Part shown: in pieces, positions 10,755 through 19,591 of the stretch
Layout of the letters: each line of letters opens with the position of its first letter
Position numbering within the stretch: position 1 is the first letter of the stretch
Source: Alisma plantago-aquatica
Lineage: Eukaryota > Streptophyta > Magnoliopsida > Alismatales > Alismataceae
Length of the DNA: 64,000 nt
Assembly (NCBI GenBank): GCA_963693085.1
Contig: OY856409.1
Span: forward strand, 523,783,803 to 523,847,802
Reading direction: 5' to 3'
Notes under the pieces: model-generated
The model's database searches: none
Told to the model about the DNA's origin: nothing
Seen by the model: only the letters and a program-made list of their open reading frames with translations
Made by a program: the position numbers and the translations under genes

Positions 10755-12311
10755 TGAAAGATATAGAGGGGGTCAATAGAGATTTTTGACACTTTAAAAA
10801 TAATTTAACACTCAACTTAAGGAGGAGGAGGAAACAAGGAAGACACTTTGAAGTAGAGTGGTTCCAACCTTTGAATCAAAGGTTGTTAGTCCACTACCCA
10901 ATTTTCTCCAATTGGGATTTTGAAAGGGATTAATTTTATTTATCTCTCAAGGATGTTACAATAAAATACAATCACCTTTCTTGAAGTAGTCTTTTCATAG
11001 AAGTAGCCTCAACCTCCTTGAAGCAGCCTTCTTTGAAGTAACTCAAGCCCTTGAAGCAACCTTCTCCTCGATGAAGTAGCTCCACCACCTTAAGATAGAC
11101 TTCACATAGAAGTATCTACAATCTCCCTTGAAGCTTACTTCTTGAAGTAATCTCAAGCAACCTTGAAGCAAACTTCTCCACCAAGAAGTAGCTCCAATCA
11201 AGCTCCCTCAAGTAGCCTCCACAACTTGGAGTAGACAATGAGCACAAGTAGCTTAACCTCTGAATGGGGATTTGAAGAAAGGAAGTACACCAATAGAGTA
11301 TTGCACTTTTATCCTATATCAACCATAAAACCTCTTAAACCACTTAGGATGGACATTTCTTGGATGGTGGCTAAGAGACTATGGCTATAGGATATGAATT
11401 TAGAGTTTGAAGAACAAGATGCCAAGTGTTTCTCAACTTAGTTGCTCACTAGAATGGATTCTCAAGTGTATCTTAGGTGCTTTTAGTGTCTTAAGGCTTC
11501 TCCTATTTATAGGAATGGTTTACAAGTTCTTAGAGACATTCTAGGGAGTCTCTAGAGTGTTCTTAGTTCTTAACTAGCTATTAGGTAGACAGTAGTTAAC
11601 TAGCAATGGCTAATTTGTTCAAGCCTGGAAGAACAATCCAGAACCCTGCTTGGTCGACAAGTTTGTCGACTGAAAAGTGTCTTGGTCAAGCATTTCTTCA
11701 ACTGAGCTTGGGATTAAGGAAATTGTGTATCAACATCTATTTCCAACTCCCAACTACTTGATCTAATGGTCACAAGCTTTGAACTGAGGTTTGGTCGGTC
11801 GATAATATTTTTGATCAAAACTCATTGTAGAGCACAAATATGTAAGGCTTTAAACAATGTCCAGATGTTCAACCAAGGTGGTTCTTGGTTGACAAAAACT
11901 TTGACCGAGGGTATCTCGTTTGACTAGTTTCTTGACTCAGGATGTTCATATTTCAGACTTTTGAACCACCTATTAAATGTGTGTTCTAATGGATGATGAT
12001 GGCTCTATCTCTGAGGGGGATCCTAGATAATGGTTATAAGTGGATAGGGAAGATATAACACTTGATTTACATGATTTCTAAGTACTTGAACATTATATCT
12101 TTGTACAAGTGTTTTCATTTGAGTACAATCATGAAAACATAAACAATTAAGCACATTTGATCTACAATTGTATTGATCTTCAACTTTCCACTTAGTATGA
12201 TCTATTATTACCTTAAACCATGAAATACTCAAATATCATGTTAGATCCACAAGTATGAAATATTTTTCATCATAGAAATAAAGGATATGTTAATGTCCAA
12301 TTTAGTTAACA
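10755..12311 (-). repeat. 5' LTR of the Sirevirus-like element, complete
   Basis: On the minus strand the LTR runs from TGTTAACTAAATTGGACA at 12311 to CTATATCTTTCA at 10755 (1557 bp). Its 11331-12311 part matches the truncated 3' LTR. A TATA-like box on the minus strand lies at about 11500-11512. The R/U5-side portion (10800-11300) has a repeated GAAGTAGC/CTTGAAG motif, roughly 30-45 bp apart. The GTCGA-based inverted motif occurs at about 11648, 11797 and 11895. Confidence 0.88.
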
Positions 12312-12514
12312 ATCTTGGATTTGGTTAGATCGAGTAGCGAGGTTGATTACTTACTGGGTCTAAAGTTTGATAAGTGTTGCTCGATTGGTAGGCAATCGAT
12401 CGATCCAATGTGTGTTTACCAAGACTTTGAGTGGTCAATTATTTTAATGAAGCTTTTCCAGAGAGGTTGATAGATCAAAAGGGTCGATAGGTTGCAAGCT
12501 ACAGACTTGGGAGG
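12312..12514. other. Unassigned gap
   Basis: Short stretch between the copia 5' LTR and a Cassandra fragment. It contains several TCGAT/GTCGA words but nothing recognisable. Confidence 0.5.
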
Positions 12515-12679
12515 TCGACTGGGTCACCCATCCTAGTATACTCTAGGCTGAACACGCTTAAATGCCAAGTTATTTAGTGATGGACCATATGAAAAGGAGG
12601 TGCACCTTAGTGATATGGGTTGTCCAATCCTTCTGTTTAAGATAATTTTATCTGAGGTCTCAAATCATGAGACATTACA
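12515..12679 (-). mobile_element. Cassandra TRIM LTR fragment
   Basis: It matches the reverse complement of the first half of the complete Cassandra LTR at 16539. It starts in the 5S-like part (GGGTCACCC, then CCTAGTATACTCTAG on the plus strand), continues through AAAAGGAGGTGCACC and GATATGGGTTGTCCAATC, and ends at CATTACA, the LTR 5' end. The LTR part beyond the 5S-like stretch is missing. Confidence 0.8.
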
Positions 12680-14057
12680 TCGATAGTTCAATACTTGTCA
12701 GAATTAGATACTATAGAGTATTGACATTATTCTATAGAGTACTTAAATTGTTGGTCGATAAGGGGATAGGTTTGATATATATACAATATGGATGAGCCTC
12801 CTAGATCGTCATGTTTTCATTGTCAGACCTTTGGATGCTTTCTTGATATCTAAAACAAAAGAAAAGGAAATATCATGTGCCTTGTAGTTTAGTAAATGTG
12901 AGATTGAACCTTATTTGATTTTTTAGTTATGCCTTGGCATAACAGATGTCACGGTTGATAATTCCAATCACGTGAAGAATAGTTCTACACAAGTTTCCTC
13001 AATTGGTATTTTTTTGCCAAGACCATGAAGCCTTTTAATATGCTTGTGCTCTTTTGCTTTGGCTTTGGCAGGCTAGATTGAATAAAAGTCATAGCCACAA
13101 CTTTGATTAGCATAAATATCTAGCAGTTTCTTTGCTAATTGCTTTTATGCTATTTGTATTATAGTTCAGATAATTTTACATACAATATTTATATAATATT
13201 GAATATAATTTTGGCTTACAATATATATGTTATTATATCAAATTTTAAATAAGAAAGATATAATAAGTAATATTCATGTATTGTTATCTATATTACATAT
13301 CAAGAATAAATATGAAATATAAATATATAATATATATTTAACATACATGTCACATATATATTATATTAAAAAAATTATTGTGTTATTTTATGTTAAGTTC
13401 TAAGAACAATTAAAATAATTACTATCTAATTTTGATGAGTATTTGGTTGCTATTCAAGTATATATGGTAGCAAAGTATATAAAGTAAAAATAATTTGATT
13501 ACAAGACTAGCACTATTGTGGTGACCTCTCCTTGAAGACACTATTGGCATCTTCAAGGAGAGGCCACTACATGTTGTTGGTTGACCCACCATTGTATCTT
13601 TGTCCCATCAAACTAGGTCATACTGGAAAGAAACTGTAAACTAGGTCATTGTGGTGATAATTTGAGTTAAACCAAGTTATTTTTACCTTCTATATATAGC
13701 CTTGTTTCAATTCTACTAGTTTTCCTCTATTAGCTCCAACATTTTTAACCTTAAAAAATATTGACTCAATCACAATGGTATTGTTGTTTTTAGTTCCCAA
13801 GCTTATCAAATGTAATGCGCTGGGAAGATGTGTTTTACATAGCCATTAATGATCTGATCCTACATCTCCATCATTGTCTCTAAGTTAGTTTTGGAGTTTT
13901 TGTAATTTTGGGTTGCTCAATTTTCAGTTGTACAACGAGTTCATTATCTTCTAGATGGTCAAGTCCATGCCCCTCTCATAGACCATTTCCATGACCTATA
14001 GACATACATACGAGTACTCAGGCTCTCAAAAAATCAATTGTTTAGCCTTATAATGAT
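12680..14057. other. Unassigned AT-rich sequence
   Basis: No coding or element signal was recognised. 13150-13440 is extremely AT-rich (long TATA/ATAT runs). A short perfect-looking hairpin lies at 13518-13570 and is listed separately. This is the left flank of the 14063 copia insertion. Confidence 0.6.
13518..13570. repeat. Short inverted repeat (21-bp arms, 11-nt loop)
   Basis: The left arm 13518-13538 (GTGGTGACCTCTCC...) pairs with the right arm 13550-13570 (...GGAGAGGCCACTAC) with two mismatches. The loop is CACTATTGGCA. The region is otherwise AT-rich, so this GC-balanced stem stands out. Confidence 0.85.
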
Positions 14058-14062
14058 GTGCA
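14058..14062. repeat. Target-site duplication, left copy (GTGCA)
   Basis: GTGCA stands directly before the 5' LTR, and the same five bases (30945-30949) follow the 3' LTR. This fixes both outer ends of the copia element. Confidence 0.88.
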
Positions 14063-16129
14063 TGTTGGTATGCATACCAATTGAGCCAGCATATTACAAT
14101 TGTAATGGGGTATCATATACTTGATTTGATAGTTATAAAGGTAATGTTGTTTATTATGTTTATCTCAATCATGAGATGATTACATAAACATGGTAGATGT
14201 CTAAAGAATGAAGTTGCTCAATGACATATGTCTTCATGTTGAGGACCTGAATAATGGGATCATATGTATGATAAGAATATATATGTTCTTGTTATGTCCG
14301 TAATCAGAAATTACTGTGGAGGCAAAATAGAAACAATAATACATAAGACTATAATGTGTGTTTATTGATAATATAATCTAATTAGTCATGATATATGATA
14401 TTAAACCAAACATATAGGTACATGTTAGAGAACAATGTATCAGACAGACTCACCTTGAGAGAGATATATGGAGATCATGGAATGATAGCCATAATTAACT
14501 CTCATAGTGATAGTGGTGATTATGATTCTATCAGCTCTCATAGTGATAGTGGTGATTATGAGTCTTAGACCTGAAGTTATTGTACTCATCAAATGTCATT
14601 TGATGTATTTTGAGATCATGCAACATGATCTTGAATAACGATTGCGATAAAGGTGATGCTAGGGTGCATTGTGACACGTGGGGATTGAGTGCGAGTGGTG
14701 TAGATGGGTTTTGTCTCTTCTACAGGAGATTGATATCTTGAACACTTGATAAGTGAGATTGAGAAATGTATGACCATACTCATGTGACTCAATATATGAT
14801 ATGTGAGCTCACATGCATCTCATACAGTTTTCTCTAGCTCAAGGAATATTGATTGAACATTGAGAGGACAATGATTCCATCCCTAAAGTTCAATCTAGAT
14901 GTCAGAGACAAAAGAAATATATGATCATTGTAATAATGATCACAGATTGTAGGTTGAGTTGTTCTCCAACTATCCAATTACTTGGCTAGAAATGATGTGT
15001 TTCTAGAGACCGCTCATTACTTGTGATTTCATAAATTGATTATGGACATTCACTGCCAACGTAACTTGGTACCTATAAGGTCACATACATAGGATGCACC
15101 AGGAAAAGGAGTTTACTCATGAGTATGATTTAAATTGATTACTAAAGTATTTATATATTCAATTTAAATAACATTAGTTGTACATTGGCTAAACTGGAAT
15201 TTGAATCATCAGATTCAGAAGTGAACAACCCAGTTCAAAATATGAATCGCCTGGTTTAGATGTGAACCGATCAGTTTAACATGTGAGACATGTTCAGATT
15301 GTGAATTTCCCAATTTAATCATCAGTATCACTGGATCAAGGATTGATGTTGACATCATGTTGTGCATTGATTGTCATTTTAGAGCCGATATATTTGAAAA
15401 TATGAAACATAGTGAACTGACCTATTCAAGCATTGAGTCAACTATTTCACATATGAACTGACTATTTCATAAGTGAACCACCCACTTCAGGATGTGAACC
15501 GACCAATTCAGAAGTGAACTGATCATTTCATGATTCATAGCTACCAGAAAAATTCATGAAATTTTGTTCTTTGACTCCCAATTGATTTGCAAACTTTGAC
15601 CATGGCCCACCTATAAATAGAGGGGTAGTCAAGGCTTTTGGGAGATACAACAATAAGCTCTGAAAATTGTTCTCTCCCATAGTTGTGGTAACTAGAGAGC
15701 CTAAACAAGTCTTACTCATAAAAGGGAGAGACAGTAGGGGAGAGACAACAAAGGAGAGCAAGTTAACGCTAGCACGTTGACTCGTAGGGACAACTCCATC
15801 CTATTGTCTCTGGTAGCACAACATGGAGTTTCCAGTGGTCCACATAGACTATGTAGAGCCGTGGAGGCCATTGCTATCACACTAGGAGGAAAACAACCAC
15901 CACCATCTATGGTGCTACACCAGGAGGTCATTGTTTCTAGTTGCTCGTGTGCATCTTGCAAAGAATGTACATCACTATGAAGGAGTAGTCCTTAGACTTA
16001 CTCTAAGACTATGTATATCTCTTATTTCCTTCTTTTCTAGATAAATCATTGTTGACGAGATCTTCTGGCAAGGAATAGGGACAAAATTTGTGTTTCCCCT
16101 TCCTTCTCTATTATCCCTATTCCCTAATA
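14063..16129 (+). repeat. 5' LTR of the plus-strand copia element
   Basis: It begins TGTTGGTATGCATACC and ends CCCTAATA just before the PBS. It is clearly homologous to 28987-30944 throughout. The U3 part 15185-15540 holds a run of short GAAC/GTTC inverted motifs. A TATA box (CTATAAATAGAGG) lies at 15611-15623, about 80 bp after the motif run. The LTR end is TA instead of the usual CA, and the other LTR shows the same. Confidence 0.92.
15611..15623 (+). promoter_or_regulatory. LTR promoter TATA box
   Basis: CTATAAATAGAGG occurs at the same place in both LTRs (30440-30452 in the other). It is the likely RNA polymerase II promoter for the element's genomic RNA. Confidence 0.7.
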
Positions 16130-16143
16130 GTTGTATCAGAGCC
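16130..16143 (+). other. Primer-binding site of the plus-strand copia element
   Basis: TTGTATCAGAGCCAC starts one base after the LTR end. It matches the Met-tRNA-type site TGGTATCAGAGCC with one changed base. Confidence 0.8.
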
Positions 16144-16522
16144 ACACAAATTTACAGTGTATTTGGATCTATATCTATATGATCGGATTTATTTTTTTAC
16201 ATATAATGAGAATATTAAAATGATTAATGTGCATATAAAATTAAATACCACATATTATCGCTATATATATGATATATATGAAATCTATACACATCTCCCT
16301 AAAACTGTTTTGTTAGTCGATGTATATGTAGATATGGTTAAAACCCATGTGGATGTATGTGTATGGTTGTTTGGTTTATTTCCAGCTATTATATGGTTTG
16401 AATACATAGTATCTCTCCTCCTTCTTCATATTCTCCCCTCAGATGTAACTCGAGGATTTCCCTTTCATAATGTAATATGGAATCTAATTAGTTTTAATTT
16501 TTAGTTTGAGAAAGAGAGACCT
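16144..16522 (+). other. Copia leader, first part
   Basis: Untranslated leader between the PBS and the nested insertion. An open frame covers 16088-16504 but crosses the LTR, PBS and leader and has no recognisable domain. Confidence 0.6.
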
Positions 16523-16538
16523 TGTCACGGAACCATAC

Positions 16539-16826
16539 TGTAGTGTCCTAAGATTTGAGGCCTTGGATGAAATGATCTTAAAAGGAATGATTGGACTACT
16601 CATATCACCATGGTGCACCTCCTTTTCAGGGATCCATCCCTAAAGAACTATGTGGTTAATCATGATCAACCCAAAGTAGTACTAGGATGGGGGACCAATC
16701 AAAGTTGATCTCTACTTGCACATAAGTGAGGACAAAGTGTGCAGTTAAGGGTAGTGGTGGTCGGTGGGGCCAGTCATCATTCTAGAAACTCTACTAGATC
16801 CTTGAGCAGTGGGTCTGGATGTTACA
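16539..16826 (+). repeat. Cassandra left LTR
   Basis: It starts TGTAGTGTCCTAAGATTTGAGG and ends GGATGTTACA, and matches 17062-17348 along its length. The 5S-like part is at 16645-16696. Confidence 0.9.
16645..16696 (+). promoter_or_regulatory. 5S-rRNA-like internal promoter region in Cassandra LTR
   Basis: The segment running from GAACTATG to GTAGTACTAGGATGGGGGACC follows the plant 5S rRNA middle region (GAACTCCG...GTTAAGCGTGCTTGGG...AGTAGTACTAGGATGGGTGACC), which spans the box A, intermediate element and box C of the RNA polymerase III promoter. The right LTR (about 17160-17222) keeps other parts better (GGTTAAGTGTGCTTAG, GATGGGTGACC). It is a mobile-element copy, not a 5S gene. Confidence 0.85.
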
Positions 16827-17061
16827 AATGGTATCACAACCAATTCCCCTCTAGTAGGTGGGGCCCACTTGAGTATGTGACATGCCAGTATTTGACCCGT
16901 GTTGTCTAGACATGTTGGAAATGTATATCCTAGTTGATGGAGCGACCCTACACTGGTAGCCATGGTTGAGAGCCGGGTGTACATGAGCCATTTGGGTTTG
17001 CACTGAAATGGGGATATAGTTGAGCCTTGACGAGGATGTCAAGAGTCTAACTGGGGTAGAT

Positions 17062-17348
17062 TGTAATGTCCCAGGATTTGAGGCATTGGACGAAATGATC
17101 TTAAAAGAAATGATTGGACTACTCATATCACCAAGGTACACCTCCTTTTCAGAGAGCTCATCTCAAAGGAAATTTTTGGTTAAGTGTGCTTAGTCCATAG
17201 TAGTATTAGATGGGTGACCATAAGGAAGTTGATCTCATTTTGTGTGTGTGAGGACAAATCATGTAGTTAAGGCTAGTGGTGGTATGTGGGGCCAATCGTC
17301 ACTCCTAAAACTTTACTAGAGCCTTGGGCAGTGGGCCCGAGTGTTACA
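17062..17348 (+). repeat. Cassandra right LTR
   Basis: It starts TGTAATGTCCCAGGATTTGAGG and ends CCGAGTGTTACA. It keeps the 5S-like stretch with AGTAGTATTAGATGGGTGACC. Confidence 0.9.
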
Positions 17349-19591
17349 TGTTCTTACCCCAATCCCAATACCACTGCCTAGACAATGGTAAAGAGACTTG
17401 AGATCCAGTCCCTGGATGGACCAAATGGATCTCACACACATACATATACAATAGTAAATAATAACTCAAAACATAAATAATTTAATGAAATAACCAACTG
17501 TAATAAGATTTCGTCATTTTATCCTTGTAATTAGAATTGTCAAGTGTGTAAGCGATTTAGTCAATGCCTTATAATGATCCATCTTGTTTGCCTAAATAAA
17601 AATCATGACCCAATATCAATGCAAAAACATTGAGTACAATTATTTAAAAGAAGAAACTATTTATATATTCAAAGGGGTAACCACTTATCATTTTAGGGAA
17701 AAAAGATATTAACAAGATATAAATTTTCTAATAGCCAACAAATACAAATATCCATGAGCATAACAAAACAAAAATATACTCTGTAAAACAAAAGTTTTCA
17801 TCAATCATCCCACATAATGAGTGTGGGTGAGAGGTTTACGAGAAGACACTTAACCCTAAGGGAACGATAATGACCACTTGACCCTAAGGGAAAGGAAAAA
17901 GGTTACCACTTGACCCCTATATACAAAAGGGGAAAGGCACGAGATGAAACAATAGCGATGAGCATATTTACAAGTTTAATAGATGAGAAAGAGAACAATC
18001 AACATAAATATATAAATTCAAAACCCTAGTCATAGGGAACGAGTTAGTTAAACCATGTATGCAACCAAGTGTTTTATCCACATGTACATATTCATATCTT
18101 ACATCACAGCATCCAATTTTAAGAGAGTAGAGTACATGAACCTTTCATAGAATATTAGAGAAAGATCTTGAGTATCTCAAGTCAAGATTAGTAAGTCATG
18201 GCATGTAAACAAGGGTACATGAATCAAAATAGGGATTTCATCAAAAGGGGTCACAATTACCATCTAGGGTTGTTTTATATATTATTAGTAAACTTTGAGT
18301 GTGGATTTCAGGTTTTTAGGGTTATCAAGATTGGTATCAAGGACCATACCTAGTTCATAATTAGACCTTACCCAAAATAATGGTCATAAGTCAACTTCTA
18401 GATCAAGATTAAAATATAGATTCCACAACATATTGTAAAATTACTATATTTTAAAGGTCTAATCATTCACAAGATTTCCATTAGATAACAACAACAGGAT
18501 TTCCTTGATTTTCATGATATCAAAGACAATTTTTGATAAAGGTGCAACATTTTATTTTATAATCATCGTTGAAGTCTAAAATAAGATGACTTTTAGAATA
18601 GGAAAAAGATTTATATGCTAAAAATAGTTCCATTGTGTGTGTATCATTATCCCAATCAAAATGGAGTATAGATTCAACTATATTTGATATTGGATGTAGA
18701 AGATATGATCATAATATGATTCTAGAGAGAGAAAGAGAGAGGAGTATACCTGAGGAAAGAGAAAGCTTCATCAAAATGAAGTTGTTATAGTTATTCTATG
18801 GATGCACACATTTTTAGAGCTTGGGGCTAGAGAATGTGAGTGTAGTGGCATGTTCAGAGGGTATGATAGCTTTGTGGGAGTGAGACGAATCCAAAGGTGG
18901 TCATATATGTGTCTTGAATAAGGGTTTTGGGGATGGATTTTGAACGTAAAAAGATTTAGGGTGGCGCTAAACTTTGGAGGATATAACCTTCATGAATGTG
19001 TGTGATTGGTAGATGAAAATAGGTGGGAAAGATGTGGGGTCCAAAGATGAAGATAAAGAACAAAAAATTGGGCAAAATGGTTGACTAATGACTGAGATCC
19101 GAGGATTACAGTTCCTAACCCCACCTGATGACTATTTTGTTGCTAACCTATGATAGGGGATGAACCATACTCGGATGGGCCGGCCAGCACATGGATTGGG
19201 CCCAACAAGGATGGATTTTGGCCCAAGAGCTTAGAAAAAGAGGGTAAAAACACTAGAAAAGGTGGTTTAAACATGTGATTTTCAAGAATTTCTATAGGGA
19301 GATAGAAATCTCTATTTCAACTAAGCTTTGGAAATAAGGATTGCAATATTATCTAGAGTATTCACAAAAAAATGGATTCCAAAGTATAAAGATAGATATC
19401 ATAATGAAATGAAAGATTCGCAAGTCTAAAATATCTATGTATACAGTGGTATCAAATTCCTTAATCAAGTGTCACCAATGTCCTTAAATCACACTATTAT
19501 CCAAAATTCCTCCAAAATGAGTCTAAAATACTTATTTGATTATAAAGTGTGGTTATAGAGATATTAATGGATGAAAATCCAGTTTATCACA

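Larger units (their letters stand above)
1971..12311 (-). mobile_element. Sirevirus-like Ty1/copia retrotransposon, decayed
   Basis: Two long direct repeats (1971-2953 and 11331-12311) flank a 7.8-kb internal region. On the minus strand the order is 5' LTR, PBS, gag, protease, integrase, reverse transcriptase, RNase H, an additional ORF, polypurine tract, 3' LTR. Integrase before RT defines Ty1/copia. The long RT-to-LTR region with an extra ORF, the coiled-coil-rich gag with two zinc-knuckle remnants and the AAAGGGGGAGAT tract fit the Sirevirus (SIRE/Maximus) lineage. All genes are broken. Internal stretches 2966-3743 (downstream of the extra ORF), 4771-5348 and 8461-8912 are non-coding. The left LTR is truncated by the element ending at 1965, so no target-site duplication can be read. 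Confidence 0.9.
16539..17348 (+). mobile_element. Cassandra TRIM, complete
   Basis: Two LTRs of 288 and 287 bp (16539-16826, 17062-17348) flank a 235-bp non-coding interior. A Met-tRNA-type PBS (TGGTATCACAACC, 16829-16841) follows the first LTR. Total length 810 bp. Size, lack of coding capacity and a 5S-rRNA-like segment in each LTR are the defining traits of Cassandra, a terminal-repeat retrotransposon in miniature of vascular plants. LTR ends are TGTA...TTACA. It sits inside the LARD LTR, 16 bp from that LTR's edge. A clear target-site duplication was not resolved (CATAC on the left, TGTTC on the right). Confidence 0.9.
16523..19591 (-). repeat. 3' LTR of the LARD, split by Cassandra
   Basis: The first 16 bp (16523-16538, TGTCACGGAACCATAC) match the start of the other LTR at 22038 (TGTCATGAAACCATT). 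The homology then resumes at about 17350 with TTCTTACCCC and continues to TTTATCACA at 19591. The gap is filled exactly by the Cassandra element. Confidence 0.87.

Noticed and set aside
16088..16504. 138-codon open frame as a gene
   Set aside because: It crosses the copia LTR end, the primer-binding site and the leader, and has no recognisable domain.
16645..16696. A 5S rRNA gene
   Set aside because: Only the middle part resembles 5S rRNA, the sequence is diverged and it sits inside a repeated LTR. It is the Cassandra 5S-like stretch.
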